The notes beneath the pieces are model-generated. The model worked only from the letters and a program-made list of their open reading frames with translations, searched no databases and had not been told where the DNA came from. A DNA stretch of 64,000 nucleotides from Epichloe hybrida (taxonomy: Eukaryota; Ascomycota; Sordariomycetes; Hypocreales; Clavicipitaceae): NCBI GenBank assembly GCA_019022495.1, contig JAFEKR010000002.1, positions 2,108,001 through 2,172,000 of the forward strand, written 5' to 3'. This document shows, one piece after another, positions 37,316 to 49,335 of this stretch (positions are counted from its first letter, which is position 1; every line of letters starts with the position of its first letter). A program made the translations under genes and the position numbers.

Positions 37316-39076
37316 ACTATAACTAGTATTATTAGCTATTAACGCTAAAAAGAGGTAACCTAGTACTACTATTAGTAAAGAATATTAGGCTTAAGGATAT
37401 AAAATAAAAGCTAACCCCTAGATTTATTAGACTATTTTAAGTACTTAATACTATAGGAAAATAAGCATATAGACTTATATTACATAAAAAATATAGTTAG
37501 CTATATAATATATTTTATATTAGCCTATTAGAGCTATAGAATTACTATAAAGACACTAGAGATAAGGAAATACTAATACTAGACTTAAAGGATAAAGATA
37601 ATAAGTATAAAGTTAAGGAGGTTAAGGACTATAGGAAAACCTAAGAAAGTAATAAATACCTAGTAAAATAAAAGGGCTAGCTAAGTAAATATAACTAATA
37701 GGTTATAGTAAAGAATATAGAAAGCGCTTAATATATAATTTAGGTATTTTACTAAAATAAGTCTAGTAAGAAAAGTAGTAAGATATAAGTAAGTTATAGG
37801 CAAAAAGATATAATATTCTTATAGAAAAGGCATAGCCTTATTAGCTATTATTATACTCTAGAATAAAAAACCTTAGATTACTTACTAAAAAACAAAAGAA
37901 AACACGCTTATAAAGTAAGGAAAGCTAAGGGAAACCCCTTTATAGTAGCCCCTATATAGGAATATACTATACTCCTATAAAGAAAGTATTTACTTACTTT
38001 CTTATTCTCCTTAATAAGGCCCCTTATTACCTAGAAAAAGCAATGCTTTACTACGCCCTAGGGCATAAAACCTAGGTTATAAGACTATAAATATAAAGTT
38101 ACCTTTATCTTCTAGATATAGAAAAGTTTATAATAGTTTTACTATAAAAGGGTTAGTAAATTAGTAATAAAAAGGAATAGAATACTTACTACTCCTAGGA
38201 TAAGCGCTAGCTATATTATAATAGAAAGTTACTACTAAGATATAATATACTAATTATATAAAATTAATACCTCTTACCCTAAAATATAAGTAAAGCACTA
38301 GTGTATAGGTAAGGAAAAGATAAACCTAGTAAACCTTTATAGCCCTTATAAGGCTAAATATAATATAGTGTGCTATATTAGCATAGTTAAAACCTAATAT
38401 TAAGGCTAAGTAAGACCTAGTAATACTAAAGTAAGTTACCTTAGAGAATATAAAGTCCTTAGGGTTCTCCTTAATAGTATTACTAAGGGTATTTATAAGG
38501 GTTTATACCTAGTCTAAAAGGACTAAAAGGTCTAGAAAGTTACCTTTTATAGTGGCTATTGCCTATATAAGGATATTAGAAATAAGGGACTAAAAGACTA
38601 GTAAATAGTAGTATACTTATAGTATTATAAGTATTACTATATTTATAATACTAAATATAGTATTTAAAATGCTTTACTATTATAATAGTAATAGTAAATA
38701 ATTTAATAGGGAATTAATAGTTAATCTTAGGTAGTTTAGGCTTAGATAAAGGGTTTTTCTTAAAGTCTATATACCTAGTATATAAATAGTATATATAGGA
38801 ATATTTCTTTAAGGGAATATATTTAGCTTCTATAATAAAAATATAGTAATAAGTAAGGGTAAAGTAAAGGTATTTAAAGGTATAATAATAATTTATAGAA
38901 AACTTATCTAGTGTTATAGAAGAGAAAAGTATATAATATAATAGGGAGTTACTAGTGAATTTATACTTAAGCGCTACTTATTATTTATTATTATTTTAAT
39001 ATAGTAGCTAGGTAGTAAATAGCTATATAATAGCTAGTAAGCTATTTAGGAGCCTAGCTATAAGTAAGGGGGTAAT

Positions 39077-39278
39077 TATAAGGCCTTACTTATAATAACA
39101 CCTATAACTACTAGTGCACCCTGCGGGCAGGCTATGTCCTAGGGCTAGGTTTACGTAACACTAGCAAGCCACTAGCTATAAGCTAGTGACTTGCACGTAT
39201 AATATACTTAGACCTAGCAAGCTTTAGTCAATATACTAGAGCCCCCATACCTCTTGCCTAGCTACCATTGTTCTCACA
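39077..39278 (+). repeat. 3' LTR of the Gypsy element
   Basis: 202 bp, begins TATAAGGCC (TGTGAGGCC before mutation) and ends TTCTCACA, followed by TATTA. The two LTRs are equal in length and differ by transitions. Confidence 0.88.
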
Positions 39279-42200
39279 TATTACCTAAGGTATATTACTC
39301 TTAAATTTATATTTAATTTATATTAAGATACTTTAAACTAGTTTAAAGCCTTTTTTCCTTATATTTTATAATATAAATTATTTACTTATTATTATACTAG
39401 ATAATTAATAAAGAAAGGACTTATATACTAATATTATAAAGTAGTTTACCTAGAGATATATACTCTTTTACTTTATAATTTATATAAAAAGCTTTACTTT
39501 TATACTTAAGGTTATTATATAATACTACCTCCTAGACTTCTAATTAATTATAGCTTTATATATAATAAAGATATAGCCTTATATTAATTTCTAAGTATTA
39601 AGGTTATTACTAAGAGAGGCATTAGTACTAGAGAAAAGCGTATTAAAGTTATTTACTCCTAAGTATTAGATATATAATTTCCTTATATTCTAAGTGTATA
39701 TTAGAGTAACCTTTATAAGCTTAATATGCTTTATTAAAGGGTTTATTATAAAGGAGGCTAGCTTTAAAGCTATAAAGGCTATATTAGGTTTTCTAATAAT
39801 ATAAAGATAAACTAAAGAGCTAATAATTACTTTATAGTAATTAATCTCTTTATTAGTAGCCTAACTATTATTTAGAACTATTATAGCTATTATTAAAGGT
39901 ATTATAATTAAGCTCTTTAAATTATTATTAATAATATTAGGAATAAACTTCTAAGCTATCTTTTAAATATATAATTCCTATAATAACTATATCTCTTTAG
40001 TATTATAATTCCTAATGATTTTAATGCCTAGGAACCACTTTAAATTGCCTTAGTCTTTAATATCTAGACTATTTATTAACTACTTATATAGCTCTTTAAA
40101 TTCTACTTTAAATCTATTTAGAAATAGCACTATAATATTATCTATATAGAAAAATAAGATAAATTTACCTTTTATAAAAATATATAGGTCTTCCTTTCCT
40201 TAGATAAAGCCTAGATTTAATAGGAATTATATTAGGTATAGAAACCATTATTAAGAAGCTTCTTATAGCCTATATAATACTCTAGTTATCTTCTAGAGAT
40301 AACCTTATATATTTATACCCTCTAGTAGCTTATAAAAGATAAGTTCTTTAAGTTTTATATATAAGAAAGCATTTTAAATATTATATTAATATATATTAAG
40401 ATTATTAGCGTAATAAATAGTAAGTAGTATATATAGAGATTATAAAGTAAGTATAGTAATATAATTATTAAGGCTATCCTTTAGTTATTAGTTACCTTAG
40501 ATTACTATTTAAGCCTTACACTCTATAATAAAACTTTTTTTATTAGTTTTATACTTAAAAACCTATTTAAGGTTAATAATCTCCTTAAGATTAAATAATT
40601 TATCTAGTATATTCTCCTAGTAGTTTAAGAATTAAAGCTTTAAAAGCTTCTTTATAATTACTTCCTTCTAGTAGTTATAATATAATAAGGCTATTACCTA
40701 ATAATAATATATAGGTTTTAAAGGCATATCTTTAATATATAAACTATATTAAGTTCCTTAAAATACTATTAAGAAAGTAAAAGAAAACTATACTTACTTA
40801 GCTTTTCTTATTTCCTTTCTCTAATATTTCCTAGTAATAATATTATTTAAATTAATACTATTATTATAGGGATTATAATTCTCTATAGCCTTACTACCTT
40901 TTATAGTAAATTTGCTAGTTTCTATAGTAATTACTATATAGTTAGCTATTACCTTACTTATAAATTTATTAATCTTATAAAATAGCATATTATTACCTTA
41001 TACCTAAAGCTTTAAGTTCTTTATAATAACTAGTACCTTTTAAGAGAAGTTAGGAGGGGTTAAAAGTACACTAGAAAGGTTCTCTTTATCCCTTATTATA
41101 TAAGGAGGTATTTTTACTTTAAACTACTTATTTTCCTAGCCTATAGCTAATAGTAAAGAGATAGAATTATTCTCTTTAAGCTTTATTTTAATAAGATCTT
41201 AACTAATTTCCTTATTAAGGTCTTTAGCTTTAAGCTCTTTAAGTAACTTAATTATTAATATCTTCTTTTATTAAGCTAATTCTAGCTTTTTTTCTAGCTT
41301 AAAGAAGGAGTTCTTATTAAACTAAACATATACTAATATAATAACCTTATAATTATAAAGTAAAGGCACTTATATAATATATTATAACTTACCTCTATAC
41401 CTAATAAGGTATTTAATATAAGCTTTTTACTCTAACTATTATATTACGTTATATAATTTAATATACTCTAAAGCCTTTATTATTATTAGAAATGCCTTAT
41501 ATTTATAAGCTTATAGGTATATAATTAAGGGCTTTTAAACCTCTAATATCTATAAATAAGCTAGGACTATTTTCTATACCTAATTTTACTAGAGTTTATA
41601 GGGTATAACCTAATTCCTATAATACTTAAAAGGTATTTTATTTAGTAAATAGACTACTATATTAAAGACCTTATTATTAAGTTCTAAAGGAAGGTAAGCC
41701 TTAAGGCTTAATATATAAGCCTTTTACTTAACTACCCCCCTAGATCTCTTTGCCTTTTTATTTTAACTAGGCATTAAGGGAGCTAAATTATAGACTATAA
41801 TACTAGTAAAGGCTATCTTATCTCTTATACTCTCTATAAATAAAGCCTTTTTAATATTACTATATAAAAATCAGTGTTAAACCTTAAATTATATATATAG
41901 AAATACTATTATTATATAAAAGCTATTATAAATTTTATCTTTAGTCTTAAATAAATAAAAGAAATATATTAAGGTTATAAGGTATATAAAAACACACTAA
42001 TACCTATTACTATTCTAATAAGAAGAGTTATAATAGTCTAGATTAACTAAAAGGCTATATCTAAGGCCCTAAGGAAGCCCTTCTAATGTAACCTATAATC
42101 TTTAGCACTTAGCTTTACCTATAGTATAAATCTTACACTTTATAAGCTTAAGTCCTATTAATTTAACGCTAAGAGTAGCGTTTATAATCTCTATAAAGGC

Positions 42201-43316
42201 CTTTTTACCTAGATAACTATATTATTAATACTAAAGCTCTATATTTTCTTTTATAGGTAGCCTTAGTGCTTTACTAGTTATAGTGTAGGCTTCTTTTAAG
42301 TTATCTAAGAGTATAAATAATATATAAAGCTTATTAATATTATAAAGCTTAGTAATAGAATACTTTCCTTAGAATAGGAAGCTTTTCTTCTAGTTTTAAT
42401 AAATCCTTACCTTTATTAGAATTATTACTAATACTAGGTTTACATAGAATTCTAGAATTAGCAAAGCACTTTACACTATAATCCTCCTTAGCCTTTATAA
42501 TACTAGGTCTATAACTAATATATAGACTAGCCCTTATTCTAAGGATATATAGATTATGCCTCTAGCTCTAACCTCTATTATAATAGTTCTATTAAACTTA
42601 GACTATTTAAACTAATAAATATTATTAAAAATATAAATATTAGCTTTAGAATTATAGATAACTATATTCTAATTCCCTTTAAAGCTATTTATAGTATTTA
42701 AAGTTAAATATATAACTTTCCTTAAAGGTTAAAAGCTTTATAAGTATATAAATAATAATATATTTATAGTTTTCTTACCTAGAGTTACTATAAGTAAGTT
42801 ATTTATTAGGTTTTATAAGGGAATAATAATATTACTACTTTTCTCCCTTTTCTCTAGCTTTTAACTTATAGCTTTTAATCTCTCTTATAGGTTTTCCTTT
42901 AAATATCTCTTAATATTATCTTTAGAGCTCTTTTTAACTTCTTAATTCTTAGGAGTAGCCTTTAGCTTATAAAGAGCCTTAAATAAATTATAGAATTCCT
43001 ATTACTTTAAGGTATTTCTAATATTATAACTAGAGTATTTAGGGTATTTCTTTTACTTTAATTTACTCTAACTATTTAATCTCTTAGTAATAATAGTATT
43101 ATTAGCTAATTTTGTTATTATTAAGCTTTAAGGAGCTTTATAATCTCTTTTAAACTTACTAATTACTAGAGTATTGCACTAAAACGTGTAGTGTAATGTA
43201 GTATTTATAGTGTAGTGTAGTAACTACACTACAAACTACACTACACTACAAACTACACTACACTACAAACTACACTACACTACAAACTACACTAACTACA
43301 AACTACATTAACTACA

Positions 43317-43638
43317 TGTTAAAAATAAGACCTATTTTTAGCCCTTTCTAGTTAAAGGACCTTTCTATTACTAGCTTGCATTGCAAGCCTAACAGCTGCA
43401 CTGCAGCTGTCAACAGTCGCGAAGGTGGCCGTCAATAGCTACGTCGCAGCTGTCAAAAGCTGTGACTGACCGTGTAAATAACTAATCCAAATCAATTATC
43501 AATTGTGAATTATTCAATTGCGTTATAGCTACAAGCGCAGCTACAACCGCAGCGCCACTAGTAATTAGGTAAGCTAAGGTGACGTAAGCAGGTTACCCTA
43601 TAGCTATTTTTAACAGCGATTTTCTCTTTAACTAGAGG
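43317..43638 (+). repeat. GC-richer inverted arm, left
   Basis: About 320 bp, starts TGTTAAAAATAAGACC and runs to CTCTTTAACTAGAGG. It is the inverted partner of 55,738-56,057. It contains short palindromes (GCTTGCATTGCAAGC; CAGCTGCACTGCAGCTG) and is far richer in G and C than the sequence on either side. Confidence 0.85.
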
Positions 43639-44159
43639 CAGAGTATTGCACTACAATGTGTATTGTATTGTATTAAATACAATACAATACAAAATACAAT
43701 ACAAATAAAATACAATACAAATTATTTTGTAGTAAATACAATAAATACAAATTAATTTGTAGTAACTACACTAACTACAAACAATACAAATGTATTGTTA
43801 GGTAAAAAAAAAGTATAACTTTTTATTAACTAAGGTTATTATTAGGATTAATAGAAAATTAGTTAATAGAACCCTTATATTATTAGCTATTTTATCTAAT
43901 TAGTTATATAATTTATGATATTATACTATTTTATTAATTTTACTATAACTAGGGTTATATATAATATTATAACTTTTTAATAGTACTACTATACTTAATA
44001 CTTTATTTTACTAATATAGCTTAAAGAAAAACCTTCTTATTATATTATTTACTATTTTTATTAATTGTTTTCTATTTCTATAAATTATTATTATTACTTA
44101 TTTAAAAAAAAACTGTAAACTAAAGTAATTACATAAAATAAACTACTAATTAGCTTACT

Positions 44160-47100
44160 ACAAGTATCTTATTATAGGTTATTATAGGTTATTATAGCTT
44201 AGAATAGCTTAGAATAGCTAAGAATAGCTTAGAATAGCTTATATTAGCTTATATTAGCTTAGAATAGCTTATATTAGCTTAGAATAGCTTAGAATAGCTT
44301 ATATTAGCTTATGTTAGCTTATATTAGCTTATACTAGGTTATAATAGTATATTATAGCTTACAATAGCTTATAATAGCTTAAGATAGCTTAAGATAGCTT
44401 TTAATAGCTTAAGATAGCTTATACTAGCTTAAGTTAGCTTATACTAGCTTAGGATAGCTTATACTAGCTTATATTAGCTTATAATAGCTTATAATAGCTT
44501 ATAATAGCTTATAATAGCTTATAATAGCTTATAATAGCTTTACCATAGCTTATATTAGCTTATATTAGCTTATAATAACTTTCTAATAGCTTATACTAGC
44601 TTAGAATAGCTTAACATAGCTTATAATAGCTTATAATAGCTTTGAATAGTTTATATTAGCTTATACTAGCTTAGAATAGCTTATACTAGCTTAGAACAGC
44701 TTAACATAGCTTATACTAGCTTAGAATAGCTTATATTAGAATAGCTTAGAATAGCTTAGAATAGCTTAGAATAGCTTAGAATAGCTTAGAATAGCTTAGA
44801 ATAGCTTAGAATAGCTTATATTAGCTTATGTTAGCTTATATTAGCTTATACTAGGTTATAATAGTATATTATAGCTTACAATAGCTTATAATATCTTAAG
44901 ATAGCTTAAGATAGCTTTTAATAGCTTAAGATAGCTTATACTAGCTTAAGTTAGCTTATACTAGCTTAAGTTAGCTTATACTAGCTTAGGATAGCTTATA
45001 CTAGCTTATATTAGCTTATATTAGCTTATAATAGCTTATAATAGCTTATAATAGCTTATAATAGCTTATAATAGCTTATAATAGCTTATAATAGCTTTAC
45101 CATAGCTTATATTAGTTTATATTAGCTTATAATAACTTTCTAATAGCTTATACTAGCTTAGAATAGCTTAACATAGCTTATAATAGCTTATAATAGCTTT
45201 GAATAGTTTATATTAGCTTATACTAGCTTAGAATAGCTTATACTAGCTTAGAACAGCTTAACATAGCTTATACTAGCTTAGAATAGCTTATATTAGAATA
45301 GCTTAGAATAGCTTAGAATAGCTTAGAATAGCTTAGAATAGCTTAGAATAGCTTATATTAGCTTATGTTAGCTTATATTAGCTTATACTAGGTTATAATA
45401 GTATATTATAGCTTACAATAGCTTATAATATCTTAAGATAGCTTAAGATAGCTTAAGATAGCTTAAGATAGCTTATACTAGCTTAAGATAGCTTTTAATA
45501 GCTTAATATAGCTTATACTAGCTTAAGTTAGCTTATACTAGCTTAAGTTAGCTTATACTAGCTTAGGATAGCTTATACTAGCTTAAGTTAGCTTATACTA
45601 GCTTAAGTTAGCTTATACTAGCTTAGGATAGCTTATACTAGCTTATATTAGCTTATACTAGCTTATACTAGCTTATAATAGCTTATACTAGCTTAGAATA
45701 GCTTATACTAGCTTAGAATAGCTTATACTAGCTTATACTAGCTTATACTAGTATGTGCCGTAATACGCGCGCCTATAAACGCGCGTATTCGCGATGATAA
45801 GCATAAGGGATATAAGGGATCATAGGGATAAATAACATAACAAGGGATAATAATATTAGTTATCTAGGCAAAGGGACTATTTAATCTATAAAGAAATCAC
45901 CTATAGCTAGATTCTTTTAAGGTTCTTTATGCATGCCTAACTTTAGATTTTTAACTTAAATACCTAGCGCTACTATAGCCACTATTGTGTTTACCTTAAC
46001 AAGATAAATTAATAAGATTATTTCCCTAACTTAACCAAAAAGTCACTTCTAATCTAATAGACTATTTAATCTAAATTATCTCTATCTATAAAGACTGATT
46101 TAGCTGTTATTATAATCACTGCTATTTAATTTAATTAACCCTTTTAATGTAAGCAAATATCACCACTACCTATGACCGTAGGCTAGTATTATGTCTTTTA
46201 GGGTGTTATTTTCCGCTTAATAAACTAGCTTACAATAGCTTATACTAGCTTAGAATAGCTTAGAATAGCTTAACATAGCTTAGAATAGCTTAAGATAGCT
46301 TAAGATAGCTTATACTAGCTTATACTAGCTTATACTAGCTTATACTAGCTTATAATAGCGTATACTAGCTTATACTAGCTTAGAATAGCTTATATTAGCT
46401 TAGGATAGCTTATAATAGCTTTTAATAGCTTAAGATAGCTTATACTAGCTTAAGTTAGCTTATACTAGCTTAGGATAGCTTATACTAGCTTAGGATAGCT
46501 TATACTAGCTTAGAATAGCTTAGAATAGCTTAGAATAGCTTAGAATAGCTTAGAATAGCTTAGAATAGCTTAGAATAGCTTATATTAGCTTAGAATAGCT
46601 TAGAATAGCTTAGAATAGCTTAGAATAGCTTAGAATAGCTTAGAATAGCTTAGATTAGCTTAGATTAGCTTAGAATAGCTTAGAATAGCTTAGAATAGCT
46701 TAGAATAGCTTAGAATAGCTTATATTAGCTTATATTAGCTTATATTAGCTTAGAATAGCTTATATTAGCTTAAGATAGCTTAGAATAGCTTAAGATAGCT
46801 TATACTAGCTTATACTAGCTTATACTAGCTTATACTAGCTTATACTAGCTTATACTAGCTTAAGATAGCTTAAGATAGCTTAAGATAGCTTAAGATAGCT
46901 TAAGATAGCTTAAGATAGCTTAAGATAGCATATACTAGCTTATACTAGCTTATAATAGCGTATACTAGCTTATACTAGCTTATACTAGCTTATACTAGCT
47001 TAAGATAGCTTAGAATAGCTTAAGATAGCTTATACTAGCTTATACTAGCTTATACTAGCTTATACTAGCTTATACTAGCTTATACTAGCTTAAGATAGCT

Positions 47101-47765
47101 TAAGATAGCTTAAGATAGCTTAAGATAGCTTAAGATAGCTTAAGATAGCTTAAGATAGCATATACTAGCTTATACTAGCTTATAATAGCGTATACTAGCT
47201 TATACTAGCTTATACTAGCTTATACTAGCTTAAGATAGCTTTTAATAGCTTAAGATAGCTTATACTAGCTTAAGTTAGCTTATACTAGCTTAGGATAGCT
47301 TATACTAGCTTAGGATAGCTTATACTAGCTTAGGATAGCTTATAATAGCTTATAATAGCTTCTAATAGCTTATACTAGCTTAGAATAGCTTATACTAGCT
47401 TAGAATAGCTTAGAATAGCTTAGAATAGCTTAAATTAGCTTAGAATAGCTTAGAATAGCTTATATTAGCTTATGTTAGCTTATGTTAGCTTAGAATAGCT
47501 TAAATTAGCTTAGAATAGCTTAGAATAGCTTAGAATAGCTTAGAATAGCTTATATTAGCTTATGTTAGCTTATATTAGCTTATAATAGCATATATTAGGT
47601 TATAATAGTATATTATAGCTTATAATAGCTTATAATAGCTTATACTAGCTTATACTAGCTTATACTAGCTTATACTAGCTTATACTAGCTTAGAATAGCT
47701 TATGTTAGCTTAGAATAGCTTAGAATAGCTTAGAGTAGCTTAGAATAGCTTAGAATAGCTTAAAA
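44160..47765. repeat. Decamer satellite array (TAGCTTANNA)
   Basis: About 3.1 kb of tandem 10-bp units, mostly TAGCTTATAA, TAGCTTATAC, TAGCTTAGAA, TAGCTTATAT and TAGCTTAAGA, interrupted by unique DNA at 45,757-46,225. There is higher-order order: a marker block GGTTATAATAGTATATTATA occurs at about 44,338, 44,855, 45,392 and 47,599, the first three spaced 517 and 537 bp apart. A second tandem duplication of about 230 bp spans 46,700-47,220. Confidence 0.92.
45757..46225. other. Unique segment inside the satellite
   Basis: About 470 bp without decamer units. It opens with the palindrome ACGCGCG-CCTATAAA-CGCGCGT near 45,763-45,787, the only CpG-dense spot in the array, and ends with TTTTCCGCTTAATAAACTA. 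No coding potential or known terminal repeats are recognised. Confidence 0.6.
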
Positions 47766-49199
47766 TACTAATATTACTTAGAATATTATTAGTGTTAAAG
47801 TTTAATAAAATATATATAACTAATAAATAAGTAAAATATAAATACTAGTAATTATAAGTAAATTACTATAGTAAAAGCTATAGTTTTTAATAACTTAGTA
47901 TTTTAAGGTTTTTAAAAATATTAATATTATAAAAATGTTTTCTTTTTTAAGTTTTTTAAAATAATAATAAAAGTAAGATAATAGTAATAATAGTAATAAT
48001 AGTAATAATAGTAATAATAGTAATAATAGTAATTAAGGTTATTAAATCTCTTATAATAAGTATAGTATATTATATAAAAGTTAGTCTTACTATTATTTTT
48101 AAAAATAAGTTAAACTTATTTCTATAGCTTATTTAAGCTATATAAGGTAACTAAAATATACTATTAAGAATCTATTAAAATATTATAAATATTTTCTATT
48201 ATATTCTTTCTTTATATATTATTATAATAAGATATATAAAGTTACTATATATAACTTCTTAAAGCTTTAGAATTATAAAGCTTAAAGTAATATTTAATTA
48301 GTTTAAATAGTAAATAAATAGTTTAAGCTTTTTTTAAGTTCTTATTTTATTAATAATAATATTTGAGTACTAAGTATATAGTCTATTAACTTATAGATAT
48401 TTATTTAGATTTCTAATTTAATTTAATTATATTAGTTTAGGGTATTTTTTAATTAAATTAATTAAATTAATAAAAGAAATATAAAATAATTCCTAATAAT
48501 AGTAAATAAAATAATTAGAAGGTTTTTCTTAAAGTTATATTAGTAAAATAAAGTAATAAGTATAATAGTATTATTAAAAAGTTATAATATTATATATAAC
48601 ACTAGTTATAGTAAAATGTTTAAAATAATATAATATTATAAATAATATAACTAATTAGATAAAATAGCTAATAATAAAAGGTTTCTATTAACTAATTCTC
48701 TTTTAATCCTAATAATAACCTTAGGTAATAAAAAGTCACACTTTTTTTTTTACCTAACAATACATTTGTATTGTTTGTAGTTAGTGTAGTTACTACACTA
48801 ATTACACTACAAAATAATTTGTATTTAATACAATATAATACAATAAATACAATTTTTTTTAAATACAATACAAATACAATTTTTTCCGAAAAAATACAAT
48901 AAATACAATACAAACAATACTCTAGTTATGCCTCTTACTATAATAACTATTAATTTAGCATAATAAGGGGTAGTGACTATAGTGTTTATAAAAATATCTC
49001 TTCTTATAATACCTAACTTATCTATAGTTATAGTTAACCACTAATTAGTGTTAGTTACACTAAGGAACGTTACACTAGTGCAAAGGGGTTAAATTTAATA
49101 AAGTTAATAATAATAGCTAAAAAACTAAGAGAGAAGAGAAAAGAGAGAAGGAGAGGAATCTAGCTAGAAGAGAAAGTAAGCAAAAAGGGGGAAAAGTAA

Positions 49200-49335
49200 G
49201 GCTATAGTGCAGTGCCACTGCTAACGGAGCGGGGTAGCTTACGATGCGTCTAATTGCATCGTGTGTATCCCTTTAGTGGCTCCACTCTTTAGCCACGGTC
49301 AGACTATCTATCGTCCAAAGGTCCGAAGGAAGCCA
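49200..49335. other. GC-rich pocket
   Basis: About 130 bp of near-balanced composition (CAGTGCCACTGC, GGAGCGGGGTAGC, TTAGCCACGGTCAGACTATC) between very AT-rich sequences. It borders the left end of the second Copia remnant. No gene is recognised. Confidence 0.6.

Larger units (their letters stand above)
31083..39278 (+). mobile_element. Ty3/Gypsy chromovirus, RIP-degraded
   Basis: An 8.2-kb element with 202-bp LTRs and the duplication TATTA at 31078-31082 and 39279-39283; inside it sits a 1.45-kb hAT-like insertion. Domain order on the plus strand: gag with a mutated zinc knuckle near 32351-32392, where the ligand Cys and His codons read Tyr; reverse transcriptase from about 33,200 (G-stop-IRPSKSPIS, then stop-interrupted LYINY), catalytic YLDNILIF at about 33,578-33,600; RNase H around 34,000-34,400; integrase near 35,241-35,350 (ILIDFIIELL, NAILVIID); and a chromodomain near 37,651-37,720 (NKYLVK-stop-KG-stop-LSKYN). 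RT before integrase places it in Gypsy; the chromodomain makes it a chromovirus. Trp codons are consistently TAG or TAA. Confidence 0.9.
43639..48924. mobile_element. hAT-like element A carrying a satellite array
   Basis: 5.3 kb. Begins CAGAGTATTGCACTACA and ends CAATACTCTA. Its terminal inverted repeats are long: about 450 bp at 43,639-44,090 pair with 48,500-48,924, including the shared blocks GTATTGTTAGGTAAAAAA and AAGGTTATTATTAGGATTAA. Subterminal repeats are ATACAA instead of CTACAC. Between the arms lies the 10-bp satellite (44,160-47,765). No 8-bp target duplication is visible at its ends. No transposase frame is recognised. Confidence 0.75.

Noticed and set aside
43167..43316. CTACAC arrays considered as telomere-like repeats
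   Set aside because: They occur only at the ends of the hAT-like elements, inside flanking 8-bp duplications, and do not match known fungal telomere repeats (TTAGGG).
44160..47765. Regular repeats that could suggest a CRISPR array
   Set aside because: Units are 10 bp with no spacers, in a fungal nuclear sequence; it is a satellite.
48692..48913. 73-residue minus-strand frame
   Set aside because: Translation of subterminal ATACAA repeats of element A.
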